Positions 44,227 through 55,955 of a stretch of DNA of 64,000 nucleotides are shown here, one piece after another. This DNA is from Aureobasidium sp. EXF-3400 (taxonomy: Eukaryota > Ascomycota > Dothideomycetes > Dothideales > Saccotheciaceae). The notes under the pieces are model-generated. The model saw nothing but the letters and a program-made list of their open reading frames with translations, was not told where the DNA came from and searched no databases. Each line of letters starts with the position of its first letter. Position 1 is the first letter of the stretch. The stretch is from NCBI GenBank assembly GCA_024195585.1, contig SWBL01000057.1, positions 1-64,000 of the forward strand, given 5' to 3'. Both the position numbers and the translations under genes were made by a program.

Positions 44227-45269
44227 CTAACCTTGCATCTCAATACCACCGGTACCGTGAATGCACTCGCCGGTGAAGTATGATCCAAGAGGCGAGGCCA
44301 ATTGGATGTAGGCAGTAGCAATCTCAATGGGCATACCAGTTCTGTTCAAGGGAGCCATGCCCACGCCGACGTTCTTCATGCCCTCGGCGGGTACGTTGGC
44401 AGTGGCGGGTTGGAGGGGAGTCCAGCTGTGATTGTGTTAGATGACTGGTCAAGGAGCAGACACGGAAGGATGCTTACATGATTCCGGGTGCGACAGCGTT
44501 GATTCTGATACCCTTGGGTGCCTGTTGCTTTGCGAGTGCGCGGGTGAAGGTGACGATAGCACCCTTGGTGGAGCTGTAGTCGACCTTTGAAGCGTCACCC
44601 TCGTATGCGAGGACGGATGCTGAGTTGACAATGTTGTCACCACGCTTCATGTGCTGCAGAGCGTACTTGCTCATGGCCATCATCTGTGATCAATTCGATT
44701 AGCTCTTGGTCAATCAAGTAGGGCTTATATCACCAATGACATACCTGGATGATGTTGGTCTGGAAAGTCTTGGTGACAACCGCGATGTCAATCTCTCTGT
44801 GATCCTCGCACGACTCCTGCATAGAAGCGTTGTTGACAAGGACGTTGAGCTTGCCAAAGACCTTGATGTGCTCCTCAATGGCGGCCTTACAGTTGGCCTC
44901 CTCCTTGAGATCAAACGCCATGCCGTGACCCTTGCGGCCAGCCTTCTCAATCTGCTTGATGGTCCATTGTGCATCCTCCTCTTCCTCGGGAAGGTAGACA
45001 ATCGAAACATCGGCACCCTCTCTTGCCATGAGGATAGCGACGGAACGACCGATACCGCTGTCACCACCGGTGATCAAGACAGCCTTGTCCTGGAGAAGAC
45101 CTCTGCCTTCGTACTCCCTGAGGTAAGGCTTGCCGTTGTCGTCCCAGAACTCGAGTTGTGTCCAGTTGGCCTGCTCCTTCATGTCCTTGTCAAGACCGGG
45201 GCCGCCTTGCTGGTCTTGGGCGGAGATTTGCCATGTGTAGGCGGTGACGGGACCTTCTTGTTCAGACAT
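44227..45269 (-). CDS. Classical short-chain dehydrogenase/reductase (YghA / GS39-like)
   Basis: NAD(P)-dependent oxidoreductase. Exons are 45269-44745, 44683-44478 and 44425-44227 (930 nt, 309 aa). The long N-terminal lead with PGLDKDMKEQANW and LREYEGRGLLQDKAVLITGG is typical of the YghA/general-stress-39 subfamily. The cofactor motif is TGGDSGIGRSVA, then NNAS, the Ser-Tyr-Lys triad Ser in VNSASVLAY and YSSTKGA (YxxxK), then NAVAPGIIWTP, which spans the exon 2-3 junction. The C-terminus is GECIHGTGGIEMQG. Start is Met 45269 (MSEQEGPVTAY). The substrate is unknown; relatives are stress-linked aldehyde or sugar-alcohol reductases. Confidence 0.93.
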
Positions 45270-47171
45270 TATGATTTTTGTATGGTTTGGAAACGGTAAA
45301 AAAGCGTGTATAAGAGAAAGAAAGATAGAGGAACAAGAGAAGGGTGCCCTACAAGTACTGTACAGTGAGAGTGGATACGTCCTGTATGAACTGGTAATGC
45401 ATCGCCAGAGTGACATCACAGTCCAAGCTCAAGCTGGTGATGTGTTAAAAAATATTGAGAGGCTCCGCAGCTCGCCGCGGGGCAAGAGGGAAACTTTTGG
45501 CGGCCGGCGTCGATCAGATTTCAGCCTCTTGTTCGCAACATTCTCGACAGCCACAGCTCCTGCTCTTCTCTATCTTCGACAACATTCGTGGTCATTTGAT
45601 CAACGATGATCACTCTGAATACCGTCAAGGTCAACCTGACAACGTTCGACGCGCTGCTCTGCTCGATGGATCGCATCGAGCATAAATGGACCGCGACTGT
45701 TCGCTGACTGGAACAGATGATCGAGTTGCTCGAAAGGGTACCCGGCCTCAATGACCAAGCCAGTGTATAATCGCGTGTCGAGGGCATATACCTCCTTCTG
45801 GTTCGTCGATGAACTTGTCGGTACCTAATGCCGGCTTCGTTGATCTTGAGAATCGTCCTTGCAGTACACGACCCTTCGAGCTATGTATATTGGCTGGACT
45901 TACATGGTCAAGGTTCGATGTACAAACACAAGTTCGACTGCGAGCGCTGAGCTACGATTGACACTCAACTTGCGACCAAGAAACGCAGGAGGCTCCGATC
46001 GGCTTCATGAATAGTGAATGCGAAATTCGATCTGACACCAAGGCTTGTCAACGGCGAAGATTCGAATGATGACTCTAACGAGAAGTTCCATGAAGTTGAG
46101 CCAGAGGCGCGTCAACGCCGATGAGGTCCCTCAGTATCGGTAGTGCTAGTGCCAGGCCATGGTCGATCTGAAAAGCTCTCCATTCCAATAGCGCATGTGG
46201 TTGCTTCTCTGGCTCTCGGATCGTCGCCGAACTCCCGAAGATCGTCCAGGATGAGTCTCCATATTGACACCAACAATTGCAGTTGTCCTACACTGATAGC
46301 ACTTACTCCAATGCGAACATGGGAATGTTTCTTCCCGATTGTTGAAGCGAAAGCGAAATTGACTAGTCTTGCGACCGTTAAGGCTTTCTTGTCAGTGTCA
46401 CATCGGCGCGCCCGACTGTTGATCCACTGCGGCTGAGCGGTAAAGGACGATTCGACCATCATTTCACCTCGGTCTGTATGCCGGACTTTCATCCTCATCC
46501 ATCTCCAAAATTGACATCGAATCGAATCGAACTGCTGTTTGCAGCACGCTCGTGCAACATGGCAGCAAGAGAGTTCAGGATGCGCCTCTCGGTCCGGATC
46601 AGCGTCGTCCGGTCGCGGACTGACGGTAGAGAAAGCAGGACATGAATCAGGTCCCTCTCGTCGTACTCGCAAAGTTCAGCTGCCACGCCCGACTCGCTTT
46701 ATGATGAGCCGCCGGCTCTTATTCAAGAAGCTACCGCTCACTGTGGCTGCGTTTCATTATTCCAACGGTTTGCTCTGGCCTCGGACGACGGCCCATGACA
46801 TGCCTGCCAACCAAATTAATATCGAGTCTAGAAATGTCTAGCTTGTCATTGCGACGACAGAATGGGGTATAGACTGTCCGTTATTTCTACGTACGGAAGT
46901 CGCATCTCCCAGTGGATCTTCCATCGAAATACAGATAGTCAAGCTGTTGACCGGCCGTGTCTCTCCATTATTGTCGCTTCGCTTTATGGTTCACTTCTCG
47001 TTTGGGATTCTTAAAAGAGGCTTAACCCATGCAGGGTCAGAAAACGTAGAACTGCATGGACCAGTAACCTACGCCATGTACCTGGAGTCCCCTCGTGGCA
47101 ATGGAATTTAGGTCCACACCTCCCCGACTTCTTACTTAACCCTCTTCCTCGGATTGGTCTGGCTGGGATCG
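45270..47171. other. Long gene-poor stretch with two open minus-strand frames
   Basis: About 1.9 kb. Minus-strand frames 46112-46672 (186 codons) and 46495-46686 (63 codons, beginning at GTG, with a protein-like stretch ERDLIHVLLSLPSVRDRTTL) overlap in different frames. A spliced or frame-shifted gene is possible, but I could not build a consistent model. The rest has no recognisable content. Confidence 0.4.
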
Positions 47172-48623
47172 ATGGAGTTCAGTACTGCAATTGTAAGTTG
47201 GATAGGCTCTCTGGTGCCACGTGCTGTGTGCTGATCAGCTGTGTTACTCAGATCACGCAAGTGATACTACTCGCGTTGACACTTTCGATCACCTTACTGC
47301 GATGTTTTGTTCGCCTTAGGATCGAGGCACGCGCTCTGACCTTGTCTGACTATCTGGTATGGGTGGGCTGTATATTTACGGTTGCGTTTGTGATCTGTCA
47401 AGGTGTTGCTCTCAACGCTGCACGAACGCATCCTTTGGTCGACGACACCTATATCGACTCTGTTGTCTATCTCAAGGTTTGTCTGACCTGGTCAACACAT
47501 CTTCGGCGGATGGAAAGCTGACTACACACAGGCCGTCTATGCGTCATGTTTCTTCTTCGATATCGGATTGTTCATGCCTAAAGCGTCAATCACAGCTTTT
47601 TACTGGTGGCTCATACCAAAGATGTTCAGAAGCTTGAGATTCATGCTATGCGTCATCACTGTCTATCTTGGCCTCGCAGCAATAGGCTCTGTTTGCATCG
47701 ATCTCTTCATTTGCTTCCCTGTTCATTACAATTGGTCTTTAGACTACGAAAAGCAAGGACAATCTATCTGGAATTCTTACACCGACTTCTGGATCAACTG
47801 GACCCTGAACTTCTCAGCGGATGTTTTCTGTATGTTGACCTATGCCTATATTCTCTGTGTACTGGTGACTGTCACGCCTGGGCGATCAGGATGTGATAGT
47901 ACACTTGCATTGCATGTTTGTTATCCTGGAGTGCGACCACCATGACAGACACCAGCCACAATCGTATATGCACCTGTGAGGTCAAAATCCAAACTGACAT
48001 GAGGTAGTGTTTTTCATCCCCTTCTTCATCGTAAAATCGCTCAAGCTCCGCCAGAGACAGAAATTCGGCTTGATCGGTGTGTTCTCGCTCGGCTTGATCA
48101 CCATGGCAATCAGTTTCGCACGTTTTATGATCTACACCGTCTCGGACTACAACTTGAGCGACAACGACGGAGGTAAGTTCGCCTGTTCTGCTCTCTTTCT
48201 TAGGACCATCGTACTGACGTTACAACAGCCGTCATGTGCACAGCCGAAATGTGCACCTCTATTATCGTTGCCTCCCTTCCGGGCCTCAAAGTCCTCATCA
48301 CCCGCACGATCGCAAACCATTCCGGATCCCGTTCTGGCACATCAGGATACAACAAATCGTCAGACTCACCACACTCAAGCAGTCGTATGGCAAAGATTTC
48401 AGCTCGCTTGTCTAAACCATTGCGACGAGCTTCTGTTGACGACTCTGAATTCGAGTTGATCACAGTGGCTCCCTCGGACAAACAGTTGAAGATGGCCCCG
48501 TCGGTGGGGAGCATGAATCTGGACGATTCGCAAATCACAGTCAAGCATGATTTTTCCGTTGAACATGGAATTGATAGCAAGAGAGGGCCATACCAGAACA
48601 CTACCAGTTTGCCTTTCGTATGA
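47172..48623 (+). CDS. Second SAT4/PTH11-like rhodopsin-domain membrane protein
   Basis: Five-exon gene: 47172-47192, 47252-47476, 47532-47829, 48008-48172 and 48229-48623 (1104 nt, 367 aa, all phases match). The first exon is only 21 nt (MEFSTAI). Seven hydrophobic helices are visible, with the family signature LRIEARALTLSDYLVWVG in the first loop and DFWINWTLNFSADVF before helix 6. The exon 3-4 junction gives ADVFLFFIPFFIVKSL. Exon 5 carries helix 7 (MCTSIIVASLPGLKVLI) and a Ser-rich cytosolic tail of about 115 residues. The family is the same as the gene 4 kb to the left, but sequence and exon layout differ, so they are not recent duplicates. Confidence 0.87.
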
Positions 48624-49676
48624 TATTTGGTCGATCGACAACGCAGTCATCTCGCCGCTTCTCGAAACCGCATTTCCAAACCTACAAAAATGACTCGAGA
48701 CGACACCGGACGCCGAGTGCCGGTGTTCCTGACCGTCGATGTCAACTTCAACTGGAAGATCGGCGACCAATCTCCTCGAGGACCGTCGCCTGCCCAACGC
48801 CATCCTAGGTACAATCGTATCGCCTCATGAATTGTCCTGGCTAAACCCTGGCTGTCACTGAACGCATTTGGAGTTATAGGCTGGCACTTGTAGTAATCAG
48901 GTCCAAGATTGTGGAAAAGAACTGGCATCTCATTCCCTACCATCTGTTGTGATCCTTTGCAACATGTTCGGCTAGTAGAAGCTTGAGAACCATTGAGATC
49001 AGAACTCGCATCTGGGTTTGAAACTCATCGAGGGTGTCCTTCGCCCCAGTCGAAATTGCACTTACTTAGTCGTTAAACATATATGACGGATCAGGATGTC
49101 CGCCTCAACGGATTGGTTTCGTGCATATCTGTCAGTCTCCTTGAATCCTATAACACTTGTCTTTCGAGTCGTGAACTGATGAATCAGTATTCGGATGCAT
49201 TATGTTCCTACAACGGACGACGAGGATGATGAGATTAGATACACCCTTATCCGACCTTAGCAGACATCTAGTCTTCGAAAATTGGCATAACCGGAAGGAA
49301 GTAGTGTTCTCACCGCGTCCACTCTGTATACGCCGAGAGACGCCAAACCTACTGGGGAAGGTCGACGAAGTAGCCAAGCATGTCGGGAAGGATGCCAAGG
49401 TCGGCATCCTCGGTTTTTATGCAGCTCTTGCCGCTCCTCTACCAAGACTCAGCTTCCATGTCCAATCGTGTAAAAGGCATTTGACACGAGCTCCGCAAGC
49501 TGGAAGACATTCGGCCTGGCCATATCATGGTTGTGAGGCATGCCTCGAATGTCACGCCTTCCATTGGGTCTTCCTCTTCCCGCTGACGATGATCTCCGAG
49601 TGAGACGCTCATAATCGTCCTGCAAGATGCATCGAGGACAGGAAATATGCTGCCCGAAGCCCGACAGGACTCGAGA
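48624..49676. other. Gene-poor stretch
   Basis: A minus-strand frame 48647-48943 starts at a real ATG (98 codons) but has no known domain. Other frames (49132-49603) overlap on both strands. No gene is called. Confidence 0.4.
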
Positions 49677-49684
49677 TATAAAAA
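49677..49684 (+). promoter_or_regulatory. TATA box of the PhoD-type phosphatase gene
   Basis: TATAAAAA about 60 bp upstream of Met 49743. Confidence 0.55.
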
Positions 49685-49742
49685 TCCTTATCCCTAACAT
49701 CTTGTCAGATATCAAGCTTGAGTATTGCTTACTACTATTTAG

Positions 49743-51754
49743 ATGCTAGTCAGGATGCTTGTGTCGCTCTACGTTCTGGCCTCCTTGGGACTTGCAGTCA
49801 CTGCTTCGTGGGATGGCAACATAAACTTCAACAGCCCATCGTTACAGCATCGAGGCCTGGGTCTCAACGTAGCCAAGATCCAAAAGCGGACTGGTATTCT
49901 TGCGAGGCAAACGAGCAACTTTACGGACGACCAACTCATTTTCACCCACGGTGTAGCCTCTGGTGATCCGTATCCCGATTCGGTCATTCTTTGGACTAGA
50001 CTCGCTCCCAGCCTTGCCAGTGATCGTTCAAACATCACGGTATCTGGTACTGCGGAGTTGTACAACCACGAGACCGAGGAATACGTTCGAGCCTCGAAGC
50101 ATAGGGTTTGCACGCAATGGCGCATTGCTAGCGACGTAAATCTCACTCGCGTGGTCGATCACGGCACAGCCTACACCACGTCGGATGTTGACTTCACTAT
50201 CAAGGTAGACTCTTTTTTCGGATTCTGATTTGGTCTGCTCTGACTCCACAATAGGTCGAGGCGCACGAGCTACGCCCTTTCACCACCTATTACTACCAGT
50301 TCACTCAATGTGGCACAACCAATGTTTCTCCTGTCGGTCGTACGAAGACCTCTCCATCGGCGCACCAGAAGATCGATAACATAGGTCTTGCCGTCTACTC
50401 GTGCTCGAATTATCCTAACGGTTACTTCAATGCTTACGGCAATGCTGCCCGTAAAGATCGCGTCGATTATGTTGTCCACCTGGGAGACTATATCTACGAG
50501 TCCAGCGTTGGAGTTCAAGGCCGCGATGCTCGTGCTACCAATCCCAGCCGCACCCTCCTCACCTTGTATGATTATAGGACTAGAATTGCACAGTATAGGA
50601 CCGACGCCGACTTGCAGCTATCTCATCAAAAGTTTGCTTGGATCACAACATGGGATGACCATGAGGTCGCCAATAACGGGTATCGTGACGGGTTCAGCGC
50701 TATGAACAACACCGAAGATTCTTTCCTTCGTTCTGGAGGTGTAAGCGTCGACCAGCGCAAGATGAATGCAGTTCGCGCCTATTTCGAGTGGATGCCCATT
50801 CGCCAAGTCAACATGGACGACAATCTCCGGATCTGGAGGAATTTCCAGATGGGCACCCTTCTCGATTTGATCATGCTCGACACACGCAATTATGATCGCT
50901 CCATAACCGATCTGAGTAAGTATCCACACAACAATGTCCACAAGAAAGCACTCTGACGCAGACCAGACTACAATACAGACTACATATACGAAATTCACGA
51001 CGACGCCGGGCGCTCGCTCATGGGCTCCCAGCAAGAAAACTGGTTTTACAAAACTTTGATTTCCAGTAAACAACGCGGCGCTGCCTGGCGCGTTATCGGC
51101 AACCAAATTGTCTTCAGCCGAGTGAACATATCATCCTGGTTCGGCACTTTCGAAAACCCCTACAATGGGGACCAGTGGGATGGTTACCAGTCAAACCGCA
51201 ACCGAACTTTCCAAACACTTTATGAGCACGACATTGGAAACAACATCATGCTTGCTGGCGACTCCCATGCGAATTGGGTATCTGACTTGGTCTGGTTGGA
51301 CGAGCATCCGTATGATTCTGCCACAGGTGAAGGTGCAGTGGGTGTGGAGTTCGCCGGTACAGCAGTCACGTCCTCTGGATTTGGTGGCACGATCCGCTCC
51401 GCCAACAACCAGTCCTCCTTGCTTGTCAAGGACAACAGCGAGCTCCAGTGGAACGAAGGCTACTACAGAGGATACTTCGAACTGCAAGTAGGATACGACG
51501 CCGTACACGCCTCGTACTTCGGTATGCCGACAGTAGCGACTCGCAATCCTTTGGAGATCGGCTTGGCTAATTTTACTGTTGTCAATGGAGCGAACAAACT
51601 CCAGCGTCCGGTGGGCGGCGGAAAAGTTGAGAGCGGGTATCTGAAGTCAGGGCAAGTGCAGATGACAAACTCGACATACGATACGCAGAATCAATCGTGG
51701 GATATCAGGAACGACTTCAATCAGATGTTCATCTCGTACCCACGTACAGGATGA
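49743..51754 (+). CDS. Secreted PhoD-like alkaline phosphatase
   Basis: Metallophosphoesterase of the PhoD family that releases phosphate from phosphomono- or diesters outside the cell. Exons are 49743-50204, 50255-50915 and 50967-51754 (1911 nt, 636 aa). Signal peptide MLVRMLVSLYVLASLGLAVTA. The N-terminal beta domain starts at FTHGVASGDPYPDSVILWTR. The metal site is marked by VYSCSNYPNG (Cys ligand), VVHLGDYIYE (Asp, Tyr), TTWDDHEVANN (Asp-Asp-His) and MLAGDSHANWV (His). Several N-glycosylation sequons (NXT/S) are present. The exon 2-3 junction reads ITDL-NYNTDYIYEI; the acceptor choice there is the least certain point. Low-phosphate induction is likely from family knowledge, not from visible sites. 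Confidence 0.92.
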
Positions 51755-52191
51755 TGGTATGGTATACATTGGGAACAGAATCCTGCGTTTACTTCCGGGG
51801 AGCAGATACGAGACGTCCGTACATATGTTCAAAACACTATCTACTATCTGTCTTCTCCTATGTCATGTCGAGGATACGGTAACGAGGACTTGCCTATACC
51901 CTTGTTTGTCTAGTTACGAATGTCAGCAGTCTCGCGATCATGACGTCGAACAATGCTTGTGGCAAGTGATTGACTGGTAAATCATTATTTTATTGCCGCT
52001 TTCTTAAATAGACCCGGCCAAAAATGCTTCTCCAATTCCTCTCTCGCTGAGGGCCGACATCGGTGACAGCTTGCGGCGGCTGTTCCGAGATGACGTCTCA
52101 CTGTGCGCAAAACAACACCTCGGCACCTTCTGTATTGGATATTCCCAACTATCTCCAATCGTCAGAACTGTTTTACCTCCTGACGAACAAT
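51755..52191. other. Intergenic stretch
   Basis: 3' region of the phosphatase and upstream region of the methyltransferase. No gene is seen. Confidence 0.5.
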
Positions 52192-53119
52192 ATGGCGACC
52201 TTCTCGTAAGTCGTGTACAGTATGTCGTGACCTCTCACTCATCCGTCTCAGCAAAACCTCGTTTTCAGCAGCATCCTATGCCACGTTCCGGCCATCCTAT
52301 CCTCAATCGCTATACAAGGAAGTGCTTCGCTACCATCAAGGACAGCGCCAATTATGTGTCGATCTTGGATGCGGCCACGGCGTGGTTGCGCGAGCAATGT
52401 CAGAACACTTTGACTCGATCACAGGAACTGATCCTTCGGGTCGCATGATCGAGCAAGCAAAATCCTCAACATCCAGTACAGACTATCCAAACGTCAAGTT
52501 CCGCGAAGCATCTGCGGAAAGCCTCCCGTTTATCGCAAACTCTTCCGTTGACATGATGGTTGCAGGTCAGGCTGCTCATTGGTTTGAATACACCAAGGTC
52601 TTTAACGAGCTTGCCCGCACAGTCAAAAGTGGTGGTAGCATGGCCTTCTGGGGCTATAAAGATCACGTCTTTGTTGACTCTCCCGAAGCATCGTCAATCA
52701 TGCAGAAATATGCCTATGACCATCATCCCGATCTGCTGGGGTCCTACTGGCAACAACCAGGCCGCTCGATTGTCCAGAATCTACTGCGAGACGTGAAGCC
52801 TCCTTCCGAGACTTGGCAGGATATCAAGAGGATCGAATACGAACCAGGAACCAACGGCAAACATAGCGGTCAAGGTACTATGTTCATGAACAAGTCGCTG
52901 AAAATTGGCGAATGCAAGGAGTACATTCGTACCTGGAGCTCTTATCATTCCTGGAGAGAAACTCATCCGACATTGGAAGGAAGAAGCAGAGGTGGTTCTG
53001 GAGACGTTGTTGACGAACTATTCGATGAGATCGCAAGCAAAGATCCCAAGTTTGGATCAGAAGACACGACAGTTGACATTGAATGGGGCAGTGTGTTGCT
53101 GTTGGCACGCAAGCGGTAA
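52192..53119 (+). CDS. SAM-dependent methyltransferase (type 11, trans-aconitate-methyltransferase-like)
   Basis: Class I methyltransferase using S-adenosylmethionine. Exon 1 is only 14 nt (52192-52205, MATF plus part of Ser), exon 2 is 52252-53119 (882 nt, 293 aa); the 46-bp intron is gtaagt...tctcag. The opening TFSKTSFSAASYATFRPSYP matches the Tmt1/CrmA-like fungal subgroup. Motif I is LCVDLGCGHGVVARAM, then the SAM-ribose acid in GTDPSGRMIEQAK. Later marks are ESLPFIANSSVDMMVAGQAA and LARTVKSGGSMAFWGY. Without the tiny first exon the gene would appear to begin inside the Rossmann fold. The substrate is probably a small carboxylic acid. Confidence 0.92.
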
Positions 53120-53869
53120 TCTCATGGTTGCGAGTCGCTGCTAAACATCATGCTAGCAATAGTTTGCACCCTACTGTTGGACCCGCGGCTCCTCTCAAGC
53201 AATAACATCTGACTTGCAGATAAGCAGCGATATTTCCAAAGTCCTCCGATATCCCGTGCGATTTTCGCCGATTCCAGGACGCGTGTCATTTGCCAAACGT
53301 TCTCCAGTGCAGATCCGATACTTCCGGGGGACTCATCCAACCCCGCCTTTAATATACCTGGAACAGTTAGAGAGTCGGATTTATCACCTGTATAGGCAAG
53401 TTCACTCAGCTGATAAGTATGGTAACACCCCCTCCAAATTCGGTCCGCAGGGCAGTGAACAGAAACATCGGTTCCCCATAGCGAGTGATCGATTTGTATA
53501 CCGACTCAGGCACACCCGTCCCAGGTGTCGCAACATGTTCGCAAGCCCTCACTCCGACCTCCACAAAAGCTTGACCTTCCAGTCAAGCTTTCCAGACGTT
53601 TCGGAACCTGTCCGAAAGCTTGATTCGTGGCCTATTACACCCGCTTTACCCATTATTTCCGCAGCTCATGTGGAGGACAAACCCGAGCGATGTCGTCCAT
53701 ACGAAATGAGCGATGTCTCTCTCGGAGATGATCCGTGAAGATGTGATCATTCGGCATATGGGTTCAAAGCTGGCCCCACTTACGACAGCCGGCGTGCTGT
53801 TGATGTGAGATAAATACTCGGCAAGCGCCTCGAGATCCTTCTCCAACCACTCCTCGAGAATATACAAAC
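53120..53869. other. Intergenic stretch
   Basis: A 174-codon plus-strand frame (53214-53738) has no ATG start and no similarity, and is opposed by other frames. I treat the region as the promoter of the downstream transporter. Confidence 0.45.
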
Positions 53870-55597
53870 ATGGGGGGCATCAAGCTTCAAGGTCCAAAAC
53901 TACACTTACTGGTGGCAGCAGTCGGCGCCCTCGCCTTCCTGTTACAGGGCTATGATCAAGCTGTAATCAACGGACTGTTAAGTCTGTCGACATGGGAGAA
54001 GACCTTCCCTCAAATCAATACTTCTGACAACAAGTCACACGAAAGGTCACTCGTCCAAGGCACAGCTGTCGCAATTTACGAAGTGGGTTGTGCGATTGGA
54101 GCTCTGTCATGTTTCTTCATCGGCGACATCCTAGGCAGACGGAAGACGATCTTCGGCGCATCATGCTTCGTCATGGTTGGTGTAACGATTCAGGCTTCGT
54201 CCTTCAGTCTTGGACAGCTCATCGCAGCACGAATTATCACCGGTCTTGGTGTTGGGGCTTTTACAGGTATGTCGGGAAGACGTCTTGCATGGCCTCGCTG
54301 ATTGCCGTCTAGCAACTGTTCCCATGTGGGTCACTGAATGCTCGAATGCCCATAACAGAGGCAAGATGGTCATGCTCGAAGGCATGTTCGCTATCGGTGG
54401 TGTCACACTTGCGGTTTGGTTAGACTTTGGTTTCTTCTTCCTCAAGAATGACTCTGCCAACTGGAGATTCCCAATTGCTTTCCAAGCCGTGTTTGCGATT
54501 GGCATTGCTTCTCTCATATTCATGCTACCAGGTAGGTTCGATGTCGATTCTAAAAATCATCCTGTGTTAACCAGAGACAGAATCTCCTCGATGGTATATT
54601 AAGAAAGAAAAGTACGAAGATGCACTCAAATCGCTATCTCGGCTTAATGGCCTGCCAGAGGATTCGGCATTGCTCCGACAAGAAGTGGAAGTCATCAGGA
54701 ATGCTGTCTCACAAGAATTCGTCGGAGCTTCTGGCAATCCTTTTGCACGAACACCAAATCGCCATCTGAATCGTACTTTGATCGCGCTTGGCGTCAATAT
54801 GCTCGCCCAAATGACGGGTGTCAATATCAGTGAGACACAGTCCCGCCCACATTGCAATAGAACTGACGCTATCAGTCACCTTCTACTCGAATGAGATCTT
54901 CCAGCAGATCCTGGGCTATAACGGTACAACATCGCGCGTCATCTCAGGATGTCTGCAAATCTGGCAATTCTGCATGGCAACTCTGGCCGTCTTCTTAGTC
55001 GACCGGCTCGGACGTCGAAAGTTGCTAATGATCGGAGCTGCTGGTATGACCATAGCTCAAGCCGGTCAAGCAGCACTCATCAAATACTCACACGTTAGCA
55101 AAAGCGTAGCTGGCGCAACGCTGTTGTTCGATTTCCTGGCTCTGGCTTTCTTCCCTATCGGTTTGTTCTTAATCCCATTTATGTATTCTGCAGAAATTGC
55201 GCCACTCAGAATTCGACACAAGATTACAGCCATGTCGGCAGCAACGAACTGGCTTTTCAATTTCTTGATCGCAGAAGTCACACCCATTGGATTCAGAACT
55301 ATTGGCTGGAAATGTGAGTCTCTTGCGAAAGAGAATGTGTTCCATTACTGATGGAGAACAGATTATCTTTGCTACATGTGCACCAGCGCTACAGCTTTCG
55401 TGTTCGTCTACTTTTTCTGTCCTGAAACAAAAGGTCGCGGACTCGAGGATGTCGATGAGTTCTTCATGAGGTCTGAGAATGCTTTGCAAGTCGTACGCGT
55501 TGCGAGAGAGCTTCCATGGGATGCTGGGATGTCAAGTATCATCGAGGCGAAGGTTGACAAAGCCGAGCACGTCGAGGAGTCCTGTCGTCGATCGTAA
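53870..55597 (+). CDS. MFS sugar transporter (hexose type)
   Basis: Twelve-helix sugar porter. Exons are 53870-54266, 54313-54531, 54575-54829, 54876-55313 and 55362-55597 (1545 nt, 514 aa). All four introns fall in phase 1. Marks are FLLQGYDQAVINGLL, GDILGRRKTI (loop 2-3), the PETESPRW motif after helix 6 (formed across the exon 2-3 junction), DRLGRRKLL (loop 8-9) and FFCPETKGRGLEDVDEFF after helix 12. The start is MGGIKLQGPKLHLLVAAVG with a short N-terminus. The substrate is unknown (hexose, pentose or a related sugar). Confidence 0.92.
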
Positions 55598-55864
55598 TCG
55601 CTCACACAACATGCCAAGTCGATCCAATGTCTGCCATATATTTCTTTATACTGGGAATAGCGGAAGCCTTTTGATTGTGTACCCTGTCGCAGTCGTTAGA
55701 TCGTGATGGTTTGGTGGAATTCTTACCCGAGAACTGTAATTTAGCTAGACTTGCTACGTCATTGTTGCGTACATCGTAACCTTGATGGACTATTTGTTAC
55801 TCCGCGCCGACTTGTTAAAATGTTTACGGATTTTGATTGCTGCTCAAATTCCGAGCGACAAAAA
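55598..55864. other. Intergenic stretch
   Basis: 3' region of the transporter. AT-rich, and no gene is seen. Confidence 0.5.
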
Positions 55865-55870
55865 TATAAG
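55865..55870 (+). promoter_or_regulatory. TATA-like element of the Fmp52-like gene
   Basis: TATAAG about 86 bp upstream of Met 55956; a second TATAAG follows at about 55875-55880. Confidence 0.4.
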
Positions 55871-55955
55871 CACATATAAGGGCATGACAAGTAAGAAACA
55901 CAGCGTGAGCTAGCAGATCTGTATCAAGAGCACTCGCAGCGTCGAACAGATCCCA

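Noticed and set aside
44706..45299. 197-codon plus-strand frame
   Set aside because: Antisense of the SDR gene exon 1.
48647..48943. 98-codon minus-strand frame with true ATG
   Set aside because: No recognised domain, and the opposite strand is equally open; left as uncertain intergenic DNA.
53214..53738. 174-codon plus-strand frame before the MFS transporter
   Set aside because: Starts at a non-ATG codon, has no known domain and an unnatural composition; treated as promoter region.
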